A stretch of DNA of 64,000 nucleotides from Methanolobus sp. (GTDB lineage Archaea > Halobacteriota > Methanosarcinia > Methanosarcinales > Methanosarcinaceae). Positions 35,991 to 48,687 of this stretch are shown here, one piece after another. A program made the translations under genes and the position numbers. Location: NCBI RefSeq assembly GCF_016278365.1, contig NZ_JADQBZ010000011.1:1-64000 (forward strand). The letters are read 5' to 3'. Every line of letters begins with the position of its first letter. Positions within the stretch are counted from its first letter, which is position 1. Below the pieces are notes generated by a model. The model ran no database searches, was not told where the DNA came from, and saw only the letters and a list, made by a program, of their open reading frames with translations.

Positions 35991-38037
35991 TCCCGGAATA
36001 CGAGAACTCTGAAGCTCTGCGGGAGCTGATGGCCTTCTTTCTCATGTAATCAGGAACCACATCCTTTTCGACCACTGCCCGTGATGTGCCTATACCCACC
36101 ACAATGACCTTGGTCTCAACAGGCTCTTCTCCTTCCCTGATGGAAAGTTCTTTCCTTGTGACTTCTATTTCCACCTCGCGGGGAGAATATCCAGCTGCCT
36201 GCATATAGTCCATTACAAGTTTCTTTGCTGTGATGATTGCGTATTCAATGGCTTCCAGATGTTCGGGGAATATGTACCTGCCATCAGGGGCGAACACAAA
36301 GTATTTCAGAACCTCCTTTGCATTCTTCAGTTCTTCCAGAGTTACATCCTCACCGGTTATAGGGGCAAAATCCCTCTTAACAAGTATTTCCACACGCTTG
36401 ATGCCTTTACCTACAAGGGCACCTACTGCATTACCAACACTGGAATATTCGGGAACCACTATCTGAGCATCTATGAGCTTTTCCATCTCTTCCTTAAAGG
36501 CACCTACAGGACCGCCCAGCAGTACGACAGGAGTTTCTATTTTAAAGCGAGTGAAGTTCTCACCGGAGAGAATCCGGTCAACAACAGATTCGGGGATGCC
36601 TTCCACCAGATACGAGATAAGGTCGTGAGCCATATTCTTTGCTACCTTCCGCCTCACCTCGGAGCAGAACTCCTCTTTCGTCATTTTTACAAACTTTGAA
36701 AGCCTCTCAGCGCCTATGATCGATGCTTCTGCATCCCATAGCCGGAATTCACCAAGCACATGCAATGCGTCGGTAGGTGTGAATGCGATTGCCTGAACAA
36801 GACGTTTCTGGATAAGGCTGTCCAGTGATCTGACCCCGGGCTGCTTCTTAAGCCGGAGGAAGAGTTCATGATATGATATCGGCACGCTCTGTATGGCATC
36901 ATATACTTCTTCCTCGAACCTGTTCAGTTCCAGTGGTTTTGTAGCTGTCCTCACAAAGAACTTAGTAGGCTGTACGTTCTCGCAGAACAGCTTTCTGGAA
37001 GGTGCCTTGCACTCCTGGAGTTTGGTCATAAAGCCCGGATACTCGACTGCGGCACGGCAGAGCGGGATAACTCTCCGGGGTCCTATGAACATCCGCTCAT
37101 CATGAACCCATACATGGCTGTCACCACCTGTTGCAGAGGTTTCCATTTTTATGGCTTTCACCATGGTCTTCCAGCCCCCGACAACAGCTCCCTGGTCGCT
37201 GAGCTCTGGGATACCGTTTCTGATAAGTGCGACATCGGTGCTTGTACCTCCTACATCCACCATTGCACATGTGTCATATCCTGTGAGGTACGCTGCGCCT
37301 ACAAGACTGGCAGCAGGTCCTGAAAAAATAGATTCAATGGGTCTCTCAAGTGCCTCTTCCATACCAACGACCGAGCCGTCACATTTGAGCATGAGAAGGT
37401 TAGCATCAATGCCCCTTGAACTGATATCCTGCATAATGGACTGGATGAACTTATGCGTAATGGGGAGTAGCTGAGCGTTCAGGTAAGCAGTTATGGAACG
37501 GTCATATGCTCCCACTTCCTGTGAAAGTTCGTGCCCGCATACTACCGGCAACCCTGTAAGATCCCTGATGATCTTCTTCACCCTGAGCTCATGATCCGAA
37601 TTCCTGTTGCTGAAAAAAGAAGATACTGCAAACGCTGCAACATAATCTTTTATTTCCATTGCGAACCTTTTAACCCCTTCCTCATCCAGTGGCGTAGCTT
37701 CCTCTCCATTACTGGTATGTCCTCCGTTAAGCTGCACGTAGTACTTTGCGGGAAAACCTTCCTTCGGGATCACATAATCCCCTACCAGTATCACACCCAC
37801 AGGGAAGCCGGTATCCTCAAGTATGGTATTTGTGGACAGGGTCGTTGAAACAGAGACCAGCTTAACATTTTTCACATAATCAGGCGTCAGTTCATCAATC
37901 ACTTTTTTAATACCGTTTATAGGATCAGGATATGTAGTAAGTACCTTGGCAGATTCCACTATTATCCCATCCGAGTCACGAACTATAACAGCGTCCGTAA
38001 ACGTTCCACCTGCATCGATTCCCAGACTGTATTGCAT
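35986..38037 (-). CDS. Hydantoinase/oxoprolinase-family protein
   Basis: 683 residues of the HyuA/acetone-carboxylase-beta superfamily. The N-terminal actin-like ATPase motif is SLGIDAGGTFTDAVIV, followed by VSTTLSTNTILED, and later CAMVDVGGTSTDVALI. These enzymes hydrolyse cyclic amides or activate ketones with ATP; the methanogen members have no assigned substrate that I know of. The start at 38037 is chosen because AAGGAGTG lies 9 nt upstream; a longer frame lacks this. It is encoded downstream of the mcr operon on the same strand but separated by a terminator. Confidence 0.85.
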   Translation of the reverse strand: MQYSLGIDAGGTFTDAVIVRDSDGIIVESAKVLTTYPDPINGIKKVIDELTPDYVKNVKLVSVSTTLSTNTILEDTGFPVGVILVGDYVIPKEGFPAKYYVQLNGGHTSNGEEATPLDEEGVKRFAMEIKDYVAAFAVSSFFSNRNSDHELRVKKIIRDLTGLPVVCGHELSQEVGAYDRSITAYLNAQLLPITHKFIQSIMQDISSRGIDANLLMLKCDGSVVGMEEALERPIESIFSGPAASLVGAAYLTGYDTCAMVDVGGTSTDVALIRNGIPELSDQGAVVGGWKTMVKAIKMETSATGGDSHVWVHDERMFIGPRRVIPLCRAAVEYPGFMTKLQECKAPSRKLFCENVQPTKFFVRTATKPLELNRFEEEVYDAIQSVPISYHELFLRLKKQPGVRSLDSLIQKRLVQAIAFTPTDALHVLGEFRLWDAEASIIGAERLSKFVKMTKEEFCSEVRRKVAKNMAHDLISYLVEGIPESVVDRILSGENFTRFKIETPVVLLGGPVGAFKEEMEKLIDAQIVVPEYSSVGNAVGALVGKGIKRVEILVKRDFAPITGEDVTLEELKNAKEVLKYFVFAPDGRYIFPEHLEAIEYAIITAKKLVMDYMQAAGYSPREVEIEVTRKELSIREGEEPVETKVIVVGIGTSRAVVEKDVVPDYMRKKAISSRRASEFSYSGK

Positions 38038-38149
38038 GTTACGCACTCCTTGAAAAATAGGCATAGTAGGTTACATTCAGAAAGTATATCAAAAACAAGG
38101 GTTTTGCAATATTTAAGCATTACCAATAACAATGAATAAGAAAGAAGGT

Positions 38150-38225
38150 ATCAGAAATCTGTGTTCATGAGTTGTTTACTTCAGACGCGGATTAACGCAG
38201 ATTCACACCGATGAAATCTATATTC
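38150..38225. repeat. Degenerate 11-nt periodic repeat
   Basis: Units GACGCGGATTA (38183), ACGCAGATTCA (38194) and CACCGATGAAA (38205) follow each other without a gap, and AATCTGTGTTCATGAG just upstream is related in the opposite sense. The pattern resembles a dispersed CGGATTAACGC-type intergenic repeat seen in many genomes. Confidence 0.45.
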
Positions 38226-38263
38226 ATGGATAGTGTTATCCGAAGACTGCCAGAAAATGAGTA

Positions 38264-38298
38264 CAAAAAAGAAAAGAGGAGCAGGCAAAAAGCCTACT
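38264..38298 (-). terminator. Terminator of the mcr operon
   Basis: On the minus strand, 17 nt after the mcrA stop: AGTAGGC, loop TTTTT, GCCTGCT (7-bp stem with one G-U), then CCTCTTTTCTTTTTT. A typical hairpin plus U-tract. Confidence 0.7.
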
Positions 38299-38314
38299 CT
38301 TGTTCTACTGTTGT

Positions 38315-40033
<1,719 letters not shown>

Positions 40034-40047
40034 TATCATCACCTCAT

Positions 40048-40794
40048 TTATTCAGGCTTGAAGCCGTAGATGGTTCTCTGGTCGAATACTCTGTGGACCC
40101 ATTCAATGACTTCCTTGTCATCTCTGAATGCGACATTGTCAACACGGTAAATGGTTGTCCTCTTTGCGGCTTCTTCCTCTGACATTGGCTTTCCGAGGTT
40201 GACCTTCTTATCGATTGGCCTTCCTACCTGGTCCTTGTGCATTATGACGATGTTGCCTTCTTTCCTGCACCTGTCGAGCATGTCGAACATCAAGCCATCT
40301 TCCGGAAGTCTCAGTGAGTGACCGTGGACTGTTGCGCCCCTCAGGCTTGCAAGTGCCGGGTCGGTCATCTCTGTCTCTATCTGGAACTTTGCAAGCTGTT
40401 CCATGTCTCTCTCACGAGCCTCAACGACCTGACGGCCGGAGAGTGTTCCTGGGTCGACACCTCTGAAGTTGATAGCTGCTGCGTATGATCTGAAGTATGG
40501 GGTTGCAGGTGCGTTGTACATTGAGTCAACGAACTGTACGTACCTTACTCTGTCACCGGCCTTTGCGCCTGGTGTTGCTTCTACGAGCTGCCTCACGGAG
40601 CAGTCTGGCTCACCCATTTCTGCAAGTGGTGGGTGGGTGCTTGGGTAGTCACTGCCTGGTGCACGGTGTCCCAGTATAAGAGTCAGGTCATCGTCGGAGA
40701 TGTCTCTGAGCTTCTCCACATTACCGGACATGTGCTTCCTTCTGTTTTCTGCAACGGATGTTGCTCCTGGATAAAACTGTGGTTTATATACCAT
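40048..40794 (-). CDS. mcrG: Methyl-coenzyme M reductase subunit gamma
   Basis: 248 residues. Family segments [20 protein letters not shown] at the start, [39 protein letters not shown] and the C-terminal [15 protein letters not shown]. Part of the alpha2-beta2-gamma2 complex, contacting F430 and coenzyme M. The AGGAGTG site fits ATG at 40794 (9 nt) better than the ATG at 40800 (3 nt). It precedes mcrA by 14 nt. Confidence 0.99.
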   Translation of the reverse strand: MVYKPQFYPGATSVAENRRKHMSGNVEKLRDISDDDLTLILGHRAPGSDYPSTHPPLAEMGEPDCSVRQLVEATPGAKAGDRVRYVQFVDSMYNAPATPYFRSYAAAINFRGVDPGTLSGRQVVEARERDMEQLAKFQIETEMTDPALASLRGATVHGHSLRLPEDGLMFDMLDRCRKEGNIVIMHKDQVGRPIDKKVNLGKPMSEEEAAKRTTIYRVDNVAFRDDKEVIEWVHRVFDQRTIYGFKPE

Positions 40795-40806
40795 AATCAT
40801 TCACTC

Positions 40807-41409
40807 CTAATTCTCTAATGATCTCATTGTGATCTTTACAGCTTTCACGAGTTCGTTCAGCTTTTCCCTTGAACATGATTCTCCTCGTGTTACTCCTGTC
40901 ACAATTTCCATAACCCTTCCTTTTGTCAGAATATCGTTATCTTTAGGTTTCACAAGTCTTGTCTTCACTCCTGCCTCTGCAAAATCCTCGAAATCCACGA
41001 GGGTCTGACAGACAACTACTGCAGGAACGCTTGCTTCTTCCAGAATTGCCTTTACTTTCCGTATCACATGGTCCCTTATGTTACCTGTGTGGATCACAGC
41101 GACCTTGTGCCTGTTTATCTGTGCGACCTCTTCCGGGCTTATCCCGAAAGAACCGGAACCCAGATTCGTGTCCGGAACCCCTGAACCTGTGTTCAGGACC
41201 ATTACACTTACCTGTATCTCTTCACGGCGCATACCATATGTGAGTTCACATACGGGCTTTGTGATATGTCTTCTCCCGGGACTCATTGCAACAGCAATTA
41301 CATCGGCCCTCCCGGTTTCAGAGATGGTTCCCCGCTGTGCGAGCCCTCCTCCTCTGCCAAGGCCCATGCCATGCCTGCAGTCAACAACCTGTGTTTCCCG
41401 GTCGAACAT
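40807..41409 (-). CDS. mcrC: McrC, methyl-coenzyme M reductase operon protein C
   Basis: 200 residues with DCRHGMGLGRGGGLAQRGTI near the N-terminus and MSPGRRHITKPVCELTYGMR. McrC is not a subunit of the final enzyme; homologues belong to the ATP-dependent complex that activates the Ni(II) form of MCR. The two Cys near residues 11 and 53 are visible. It lies 12 nt upstream of mcrG and 4 nt downstream of mcrD, as in other Methanosarcinales. Confidence 0.97.
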   Translation of the reverse strand: MFDRETQVVDCRHGMGLGRGGGLAQRGTISETGRADVIAVAMSPGRRHITKPVCELTYGMRREEIQVSVMVLNTGSGVPDTNLGSGSFGISPEEVAQINRHKVAVIHTGNIRDHVIRKVKAILEEASVPAVVVCQTLVDFEDFAEAGVKTRLVKPKDNDILTKGRVMEIVTGVTRGESCSREKLNELVKAVKITMRSLEN

Positions 41410-41413
41410 AGTA

Positions 41414-41905
41414 TCACTCGCTTTTCTTATTCAGGATACATATGGGTTTATTTCTCAGTTTGCCCTTTGGATCGGCCATTCCAATCAACATCGGGTCCGC
41501 ATCCGAGCCGCGTTTTGCGTAATCGGTAACGGTCTGTTTGGTTGGTATGAAAAGACCTTCCCTGAACTCATACGAGAACGGGAGCAATCTGTCACAGATC
41601 TCCCTGATGTCTTCTTTTACATCGGCATCGGTAACTTCCAAGCGAATGCCACCTACGCTCACTTCAAGGTCTACCTCCTGGCCGGCGACCATTATCACCT
41701 TGTTTGCAGGGTGATCGACGGTTTCACCGGTAGCAGGACCATAAGGTACTGTTTGCGGAACCCTGGGTCCGTGAACGAAGAACCTGACAACGCCTTCCAA
41801 CAAGGCTATCTCATTGAGCAAAGTCTCAGCTCTGGATGGACTTAATAGCCTGCTGGGAAATATCTCAAGTTGCAGGTAATCTGCATTTGTAGAAGCATCG
41901 GACAT
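41414..41905 (-). CDS. mcrD: McrD, methyl-coenzyme M reductase operon protein D
   Basis: 163 residues containing LQLEIFPSRLLSPSRAETLL and FFVHGPRVPQTVPYGPATGE, characteristic of McrD. It is thought to help deliver F430 or chaperone assembly of the reductase and is not part of the mature enzyme. It lies 39 nt after mcrB and 4 nt before mcrC. Confidence 0.97.
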   Translation of the reverse strand: MSDASTNADYLQLEIFPSRLLSPSRAETLLNEIALLEGVVRFFVHGPRVPQTVPYGPATGETVDHPANKVIMVAGQEVDLEVSVGGIRLEVTDADVKEDIREICDRLLPFSYEFREGLFIPTKQTVTDYAKRGSDADPMLIGMADPKGKLRNKPICILNKKSE

Positions 41906-41944
41906 ATTTGTTTAACCTTCGGTATTCTAACTGGGTTTTGTGCC

Positions 41945-43249
41945 TTAGAGAGCTCCTGCTACTGCCTTGATAGGCTCCTTGAACTCTGGTATTGATCCAA
42001 ACACGTTGCCCACAAGTGCTGATGTCTTCTCGACTGTGAACATCTGTGTACCTGCATCGAGTGAAACTGCTGCACAGACACATGGAATTGCGAAACCTCT
42101 GGAGTGCCTGGTCACAACGTGGTTACCGTTGAAGATACCTGGTCCGCCGCCACCGTAAATGGAGTGACTGAAGAAGGAGAAACCGACCGCTGTACCCTGG
42201 GATCTGCCCATGTCACAGCCTGGAAGACCTGTTTCCTTCTCGAGAATGTCGTTGAAGTACAGAAGAGTTGATGAAACATTCTGAGCTGCTCTTCCTGCAC
42301 CACAGTTTACCATGGTAGCTGCAAGCTGGCCTGCTGCTGCACATGCATTCCACATAGAGACGTCATTCGCCTTGTAGAAGTTGTATCCGGATGGTGCTGT
42401 CTTGTCAACAGATATGATACCTGCTTCAAGAGCCTTGTCAACTACGGACTGGACTACAGTACCGATAGTACCGGCCTTACCATTCTCCTTTACGAGGTCG
42501 TAAACGATGTTGTTTGCGTTAAGACCCTGGAATGCAAGACCAAGTAACTGGTGCCTCTCGAAAGGACCTACAGCGTTACCCATCTCGTACATACCGACCT
42601 GCTCAAATATTGATGAGAGTGCTGCTGCATTCATTGCCTTCTTGCCGGCAATTGCTGCGACGTGGTTTGTAGTGATGTTCCTGAGTGAGAAACCAAGACC
42701 TTCGTTGTTCTGTGGGATACTGAGGATCGATGCAATGTTTCCACCCATCATGTCCATGGTCTGCGGGTAGCTTCCCCATACAGCGGACTTGACGATTGGT
42801 GCGTCGAACATATCAGTCTTGTACATGTCGATGATTGCCTGAACGACTGCTGCACCGGTAACAGTACTTGCAGATACATAGTCAGCGCCTACAAGTGCCC
42901 TTACGCTTGGTACCTGTACAATAAGCTGCTTTCCACCTGCGAGCATCTTTACGTTAGTGTCATCGCCTTCTTTTGCCCTGATGAAGCCTGCGACTGCATC
43001 CTGGATTGCGCCTGCGTTGGCAACAATATCGTAGTTGAGTTCTCTTCCAAGGATCTTGCGTCCGAGGCCGCCCATCTTTCCGCTCTCGAGAGCTTTCTCG
43101 ATACCGGCAAGGTTGACTGCAACGGTTCTCTTGGTATCCTTAATGATATTTTGAATTGCTGCGTTTCTTGTTGGCGCAATATCCATAAGATCGACACCGC
43201 TTTCCAGCAATTTACCTCTATCGTCGTAGATGTCTATTTTATCAGACAC
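41945..43249 (-). CDS. mcrB: Methyl-coenzyme M reductase subunit beta
   Basis: 434 residues starting MSDKIDIYDDRGKLLESGVD, with FERHQLLGLAFQGLNANN, FFSHSIYGGGGPGIFNGNHV and VTRHSRGFAIPC, all hallmarks of McrB, whose C-terminal part lines the active-site channel with alpha and gamma. The start codon is GTG (43249), with AGGAGG nine bases upstream. First gene of the operon; a leader of roughly 180 nt is predicted from a TATA box near 43450-43464. Confidence 0.99.
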   Translation of the reverse strand: MSDKIDIYDDRGKLLESGVDLMDIAPTRNAAIQNIIKDTKRTVAVNLAGIEKALESGKMGGLGRKILGRELNYDIVANAGAIQDAVAGFIRAKEGDDTNVKMLAGGKQLIVQVPSVRALVGADYVSASTVTGAAVVQAIIDMYKTDMFDAPIVKSAVWGSYPQTMDMMGGNIASILSIPQNNEGLGFSLRNITTNHVAAIAGKKAMNAAALSSIFEQVGMYEMGNAVGPFERHQLLGLAFQGLNANNIVYDLVKENGKAGTIGTVVQSVVDKALEAGIISVDKTAPSGYNFYKANDVSMWNACAAAGQLAATMVNCGAGRAAQNVSSTLLYFNDILEKETGLPGCDMGRSQGTAVGFSFFSHSIYGGGGPGIFNGNHVVTRHSRGFAIPCVCAAVSLDAGTQMFTVEKTSALVGNVFGSIPEFKEPIKAVAGAL

Positions 43250-43449
43250 GTGTATTTTCCTCCTATGTTCTTATTCAGAAATCACCCAACCGGAAATGTA
43301 CAGTTCGAGTCACTGACGAACAATTACTCTGTACCACATATACTTCCTGTACGAAAAATTTCCATCGGGAATTCTCGGAACTATTAAGTAATGATGGTGT
43401 TTAAACCTTTTGCATCATACCGCTCCCAATCCCGCAATCATCAGACAGA

Positions 43450-43464
43450 GGTATAAAATATTTT
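43450..43464 (-). promoter_or_regulatory. Predicted promoter of the mcr operon
   Basis: On the minus strand AAAATATTTTATACC is an archaeal TATA-like element. Initiation about 25 nt downstream gives a long leader to the mcrB GTG. It is divergent from mmp10; the whole gap 43250-43607 is regulatory. Confidence 0.45.
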
Positions 43465-43588
43465 TGAGATTGATTTCTTTTTCATCCTTAAAATGACCCA
43501 TTTTCCATTCAATATTTATTTAACCGGACTTTAGATGAAGGTTCAAAAAGATAGATAATAATGTATCGCAAAACTTTAAGTAGTACAA

Positions 43589-43609
43589 ATAGTGTCTAAA
43601 AAACACTAT
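43589..43609 (+). promoter_or_regulatory. Perfect inverted repeat across the mmp10 start codon
   Basis: ATAGTGT, spacer CTAAAAA, ACACTAT: 7-bp perfect arms. The right arm ends within the ATG at 43608. It may be an operator, or an mRNA hairpin that hides the start codon. Confidence 0.5.
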
Positions 43610-44843
43610 GGAAATCATCGCAGATGTGGGAGGTAATCCCGGAACTGATTGCAAGGGATTTTGCACATATTGTTATTTCAAAAAAGTGAAGGAAGTACAG
43701 CCCTTTGGATGCAAGTATTGTTTTCCGTTCCTGAAAGGTTGCGACTATTGCACCAGAGGGGTACGGGAATCATACTCAGGATTCAAACCTGCGCAGTACG
43801 TGTTCCAGGAAACATACCAGAAGATGCGTTTCAATCAGGAGAACATCGAGAAGATAACTATCAGCGGGGGAGGAGACGTAAGCTGCTATCCCGAACTGAT
43901 GCCCCTGGTAGCCAATCTCTCACAATTTGGACTGCCCATCCACCTGGGATACACCAGTGGCAAAGGGTTTAGTGAAGGGAACGAAGCTGAGTTCTTCATA
44001 AATTACGGAGTTACCGAGGTTTCATTTACCGTTTTTGCAACAGACCCCGAAATACGTGGGAAATATATGCACGACATGCACCCGGAAGCATCATTGCAGG
44101 TCCTCAGGGACTTCTGCAGCAGCTGTGATGTTTATGCAGCCATTGTGGTCATACCCGGAATAAACGACGGAGAAGTGCTTGAGAAGACGCTTGGCGATCT
44201 TGAGACCATGGGAGCAAAAGGGGCCATACTAATGCGCTTTGCCAACAGGCTCGATGAAGGCCTCATACTCAATAACGCTCCTGTAATGGAGGGGATAGAG
44301 AGTCACAGCATAGAAGAGTTCACCAGTATTGTACGACAGGCTGCCCAGAAACATAATCTGCGGATCACAGGCACCCCGCTTGAAGACCCCCTTATAGGTT
44401 CACCCTTTGCCCTGCGAAATGATGAAAATGCACTTGCACAGCTCCCAAGAATCACAAAAGAGGCCACACTGCTTACAAGCAGGGCCGCGGTAGAAAGGCT
44501 TGCTGAGATTTTCAGAAAACTGGGCAGCATCGTAAATGTAGTTGCAGTAGGTAAGGACATAGGCTGCCTTATTACCATAGAAGATCTGGAAGCGCTTGAC
44601 CTTAATGGTATCAAAGAGACAGTGATAATTCCCGGAAGGGCTTTCGTACATGACCCGGAAGCAAAGAAAATGCTTTCAAGGGACGGTACCGACAGGTTCG
44701 TGCGCAGGGGACCGGATATGTTGAGCTATGATGGCGAAATGTCGATCGGGATGACAAAAAAAGAAGTCCTGGAGTTTGAGATTAAGCAATTCACAGAGCT
44801 CATACAGGAAATAAACGCTATCGGACTTCCGCTTAAGAAATGA
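43608..44843 (+). CDS. mmp10: Mmp10, radical SAM arginine C-methyltransferase acting on McrA
   Basis: 411 residues. The radical SAM cluster motif is C15-x3-C19-x2-C22 ([11 protein letters not shown]), with further Cys at 35, 38, 45 and 48 ([15 protein letters not shown]). A TIM-barrel region follows with [15 protein letters not shown]. Mmp10 is a cobalamin-dependent enzyme that installs the 5-C-methyl group on the McrA active-site arginine. It lies beside mcr as in Methanosarcina, but divergent. No clear Shine-Dalgarno site is seen before ATG; a TATA-like CTTTAAG near 43574 suggests a very short leader. Confidence 0.95.
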   Translation: MEIIADVGGNPGTDCKGFCTYCYFKKVKEVQPFGCKYCFPFLKGCDYCTRGVRESYSGFKPAQYVFQETYQKMRFNQENIEKITISGGGDVSCYPELMPLVANLSQFGLPIHLGYTSGKGFSEGNEAEFFINYGVTEVSFTVFATDPEIRGKYMHDMHPEASLQVLRDFCSSCDVYAAIVVIPGINDGEVLEKTLGDLETMGAKGAILMRFANRLDEGLILNNAPVMEGIESHSIEEFTSIVRQAAQKHNLRITGTPLEDPLIGSPFALRNDENALAQLPRITKEATLLTSRAAVERLAEIFRKLGSIVNVVAVGKDIGCLITIEDLEALDLNGIKETVIIPGRAFVHDPEAKKMLSRDGTDRFVRRGPDMLSYDGEMSIGMTKKEVLEFEIKQFTELIQEINAIGLPLKK

Positions 44844-44846
44844 TGC

Positions 44847-47800
44847 CTACATGAACTCAGAGAGACCCACTTGCCTGGACTTATCATTCTCGAACAGGGA
44901 CTTCATGTCCAGTCCCAGAAGGTCTATCCTCTGTTTCGTATAACTTGAGACATTGTACTTTTCCGCAACCCTTTTGGAAACTTCAAGGTACTTCTTGACC
45001 GCACCTTCGTGGACCGTAAGTATCACGTTCCCCCCACACTTGGGACAGGTTCCGGTCAGTGGTGGGCGCCTGAACTTAGCAGCGCACTTCACACATCTTG
45101 TACCCTGCCTTGAAAAAGCCCTGAGGTTACCGAACATATCAGGCAGGAAGTGGGACATGAGCACCCTTTCAGCAACATCTGCCGCGTCAACTGCGCGTAT
45201 CTTGTCGGCCAGGGCGAGTTGCGCGTCCATTTTATCCACCATACTTCCAAGTGTCTTATAGGCGCAATGCAGAGGCCCTGCAGCAATATCGGCAGTATCA
45301 TGAGTGAACATGAAATTATCATACTGCAGAGGCGTATTGAGTCTGCGGCTCACAAGGTCTATGATCTTCTCGAAATCCTTGGGGTTGGGGTACAGAAGGG
45401 TCGCCTCGTAGAATTCAAGCGGGTAGTGGTCACATACGTCAATATTGTGAGCTTCCTTATCAACTTCGCTCGGATCTATCCTGGTGGTCAGCACAAGAGG
45501 AGCATCCATCTTCCCGCCTCTCTTGTCCGGAAGATAGTCGCGCGAGAAGTTCAGCAACCCATCCATAAGCAACATGACACAGTCCTCATCACCGTCACAG
45601 TTGCGCCTCTTTGCCGCATGGAAGAACGGATGGGCATAACCTACCGAAGCTTTTGTGAAACCTACCAGCCTGCCAAGCACACCCGCGGATGTGTGGGGAG
45701 CAAGACCCATAACAAGCACACCAACCAGGTCCTCGATAACCTCAGCATTGTAGAAAGGCTCCTCTTTATAGTATTTCACAAGCAGATCATCGATATATTT
45801 GGTCGTGCGCATCAGGTACTCCGCACAGTCATAGGAAACGACGATATCCTGCACCTTCAGGCATACAACCTGGTCTTCGCTCTCAATATCTTTTCCATAA
45901 ATATCCTCAGTATATCCGAGCTCATGCAGCATGTCAACAGTGATGCCCAGTTCATCAGCCCGGATATGTGTCAGGGGGATATCCGACATATCGTACCTTA
46001 CGGTCCCGTCTTTGAAAGTGAATATATCATGCTTTGCTCTCAGTATGCCCTTTTCCAGAGGTTCGGGCGTCATGTCCTTTGACATCATCCGCTTAACACC
46101 TTTGAGCTGCTCGATATTGCTTTCACGTTCTCCAAGCCTATCGAATGCACCCTGGTAAATACTCTTGAAATCAATGGCTTGCATCTTCACACAAGTTGTC
46201 TTTGTGCCGCATTTCGGACATTCTGCCTTCTGCACGGATATGCCACACCTTGGGCAGGACAGCTTCGGAACAGTGAAATCTCCGCAACCGCAACGATATT
46301 CATAACTAGGGGCACCGCATGAGGGACATACCCTGTTGCCTATCTCAACACGGATAAGTCCCACCTTCTCGTTCATGGACGCCTTATAACTGGCAGCAGT
46401 CTCCAGTTTCCTGGTATTGCCACCGGTATCACCTATAGGGAACAATACATGAGGAGCAGGAGTCATCTTCCTTTTGTTGGACTTCTCAGGCCTTCCCATT
46501 CTTGCTCCTATCCTCATAAGAGCACGTGCGCGCACTTTGAGGCCACTCACCTTGTTGATCGCATCGAGCGTGTCTCCGGTGGGAAGAGAGTCCCATTGCT
46601 TCCTTAGACCCTCATCAAGACCAAGGCACCTGATGAAAGGTTTTGGGGCTTCTATACTTATCTTTTCGTCCCTTATCCTATGAGGCACCAGCAACTTTTC
46701 AAGAATCATCTTGATACCGTCCTCAATGGATAGTTCGAAAGGCAGTTCGAGGCAATTATCCTCCCCAATGAACGATCCGTGGGAGGATACAAAAGAAGAC
46801 AGTGTGACAAACTCCTCCAAAGTTACATCATGCCATAGATAGGTGAACTTGGGATGCAGCGGAACATCATAAATACTACATAGTTCAAGTGCTAGCTCCT
46901 GAGAAGGGTCTTTCAGGTCAGGCATATCGGGCCCCCTGCCATCCGTGAGTTTCTCATATTCCTGTATCCACCATTCAAAACAATAGGAAGCAGGAATTAA
47001 AGGATGATTATTCTCCAGGAAATCGCCATAATTTATGAGGATCTCGCCGATATCTATAATACATTCCACTTCAGGATGCAGTTCATAAGCTATCTTTTCA
47101 TCATCTATCCTGAGAACATCCCCCGATTTTAATCTTACAGTGGGTCCCTCCAGAGAATCAACCGGAGCCATACCTGCCGCTTTTCCGGGGCGTTCAACCT
47201 TGAGCTGCGTGCCTGCGACAACAAAACTATCCAGTATGACCATGCTTGCAGGGCTTATTCCTGCTGCTGCGAACGATGTGTTCCTCGACCTGCCGTATCG
47301 TAACCTGAAACCTCCAGGCCGCATGGGATGCGAGAATACCGGCCTGCCTGCTATCAGGTCGGTTAGATATTTCTCTTTGGGCTTGACACCTTTTGAATCA
47401 TCTTTACTTTCATCACTCTTTATACCGGATATCAGTTTGTTGAGCCAGTCCCAGCCATCCAGTTCAAGTTTGTTGACATGCTTTAGCACCTTAGGAGCCT
47501 TCAGTGCCAGTCCTTCTGCAAGTACAAGGGCCATGCCCCCACGTACCCTGTTGGTCTCGATCCTTTCCAGATTACGGTGACCTTCCACCTCTTCGGCTTC
47601 AGTGGGTTCCCCGTCAATACATATAGGACAGTTCTCAACGATGAGCCTGATCTCATCTTCCGAGGGAGTGTACTGCAATGTAGCCACGCGCCTGTACAGG
47701 AGGATCTCCTCAATATACCTTTCAACTTCTTCCTTGCGCGGTTTGTACCTGTCAATTCCCACAGCACGCCTTACATAGTCCCCCACAAGCACGGACAATG

Positions 47801-48269
47801 CCTGGGCTGTGCCTCCTGCGCTGCGTATCGGGCCAGCATAAAAGATACTGATGTACTCCGAACCATCATCATTCTTGCCTATATCCACACGATCGATACC
47901 TTCAATTGGAGCGGCAACAACACCCTCTGTAAGCATTGCAACAGAAACACGAATAGCAGCCTCTATTGCTGCAGCCCTGGATGGGAATTCACCTACAATA
48001 CCTTCCGCGACTGCTTTACCGATTGCAAGAGCACCTTCCTCACGGGACATGGTCTCCTCAAATATGCGTATCTGCTCAGCTACGCCTTTAACACCTATGA
48101 GGTTCTCGACCCTGTCAGCCATATCTTTTGCAAGAGGGATTTCCACCCAGGGTTTTGGATCCTTACCTTTTGAGCGTGCCCTGTTAGCAATTTCGATCTC
48201 ATGCTTTAGATTTGATTCCAGACCTTCAAAATAAGCTTTCATGGAGTCGCTTACAACTATCTCACCCAT
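44847..48269 (-). CDS. polC: DNA polymerase II (PolD) large subunit DP2
   Basis: 1140 residues. DP2 is the polymerising subunit of the euryarchaeal replicative family-D polymerase. Visible: N-terminal [20 protein letters not shown], zinc-binding segments [33 protein letters not shown] and the C-terminal [10 protein letters not shown] with GTCPKCGG, and the catalytic NCDGDED near residue 890. No intein interrupts the protein, unlike many euryarchaeal DP2 genes. The C-terminus ends with QVGLSEFM. It converges on mmp10 (3-nt gap). Confidence 0.98.
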   Translation of the reverse strand: MGEIVVSDSMKAYFEGLESNLKHEIEIANRARSKGKDPKPWVEIPLAKDMADRVENLIGVKGVAEQIRIFEETMSREEGALAIGKAVAEGIVGEFPSRAAAIEAAIRVSVAMLTEGVVAAPIEGIDRVDIGKNDDGSEYISIFYAGPIRSAGGTAQALSVLVGDYVRRAVGIDRYKPRKEEVERYIEEILLYRRVATLQYTPSEDEIRLIVENCPICIDGEPTEAEEVEGHRNLERIETNRVRGGMALVLAEGLALKAPKVLKHVNKLELDGWDWLNKLISGIKSDESKDDSKGVKPKEKYLTDLIAGRPVFSHPMRPGGFRLRYGRSRNTSFAAAGISPASMVILDSFVVAGTQLKVERPGKAAGMAPVDSLEGPTVRLKSGDVLRIDDEKIAYELHPEVECIIDIGEILINYGDFLENNHPLIPASYCFEWWIQEYEKLTDGRGPDMPDLKDPSQELALELCSIYDVPLHPKFTYLWHDVTLEEFVTLSSFVSSHGSFIGEDNCLELPFELSIEDGIKMILEKLLVPHRIRDEKISIEAPKPFIRCLGLDEGLRKQWDSLPTGDTLDAINKVSGLKVRARALMRIGARMGRPEKSNKRKMTPAPHVLFPIGDTGGNTRKLETAASYKASMNEKVGLIRVEIGNRVCPSCGAPSYEYRCGCGDFTVPKLSCPRCGISVQKAECPKCGTKTTCVKMQAIDFKSIYQGAFDRLGERESNIEQLKGVKRMMSKDMTPEPLEKGILRAKHDIFTFKDGTVRYDMSDIPLTHIRADELGITVDMLHELGYTEDIYGKDIESEDQVVCLKVQDIVVSYDCAEYLMRTTKYIDDLLVKYYKEEPFYNAEVIEDLVGVLVMGLAPHTSAGVLGRLVGFTKASVGYAHPFFHAAKRRNCDGDEDCVMLLMDGLLNFSRDYLPDKRGGKMDAPLVLTTRIDPSEVDKEAHNIDVCDHYPLEFYEATLLYPNPKDFEKIIDLVSRRLNTPLQYDNFMFTHDTADIAAGPLHCAYKTLGSMVDKMDAQLALADKIRAVDAADVAERVLMSHFLPDMFGNLRAFSRQGTRCVKCAAKFRRPPLTGTCPKCGGNVILTVHEGAVKKYLEVSKRVAEKYNVSSYTKQRIDLLGLDMKSLFENDKSRQVGLSEFM

Positions 48270-48474
48270 TCACAACCTCTGCTGACAATTTGTTTTATCT
48301 CCGTACTATGTACTTGAGGATAAAAAGTATTGTCCTGCAGAAAGAACCGTTTATTGCCGCTTACATAGAAAAGCATCAGCTAATAGCATATAAACAGAGG
48401 AATGAAAGATGGTCCCAACTGCCTGCCAATATAAAGAATAGGACGTTTTGAAAAATATTAGGTCATGGCCCAGA

Positions 48475-48687
48475 CTAGCGAACATCAAGCTCACTTGCAA
48501 GATCTTTATACACGCGACCTTTGTCCGTTGTAACGAACAGGTTACCCTTTTGCTCGATCAGCTGTTTGTCTTCAAGTCGTTCCAGATATTTGTTCGCTAT
48601 CGTTGAATTAAGGTTGGCCCCATATACGATTTGCGTTTTCTTGGCGCCATTCATAGCAATCTTCAAGATCGCAAGCGTAATGTCCAA
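48475..48687 (-). CDS. Small winged-helix DNA-binding protein
   Basis: 70 residues from a TTG at 48687: DITLAILKIAMNGAKKTQIV, then NLNSTIANKYLERLEDKQLI and NLFVTTDKGRVYKDL, a single winged helix of the archaeal HTH_45-like type. The same frame upstream encodes IRRSRL, which matches the conserved RRSR start of related proteins, so the true N-terminus is probably about five codons earlier. No ATG, GTG or TTG exists there; a TATA-like element lies just before. The gene is alone and its target is unknown. Confidence 0.7.
   Translation of the reverse strand: MDITLAILKIAMNGAKKTQIVYGANLNSTIANKYLERLEDKQLIEQKGNLFVTTDKGRVYKDLASELDVR

Noticed and set aside
44950-48234. Long plus-strand frames opposite the PolD large subunit
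   Set aside because: Antisense to an intact, motif-rich polymerase gene; no domain similarity seen.
44847-48269. Intein in the PolD large subunit
   Set aside because: The 1140-residue length and continuous catalytic region NCDGDED show no insertion.
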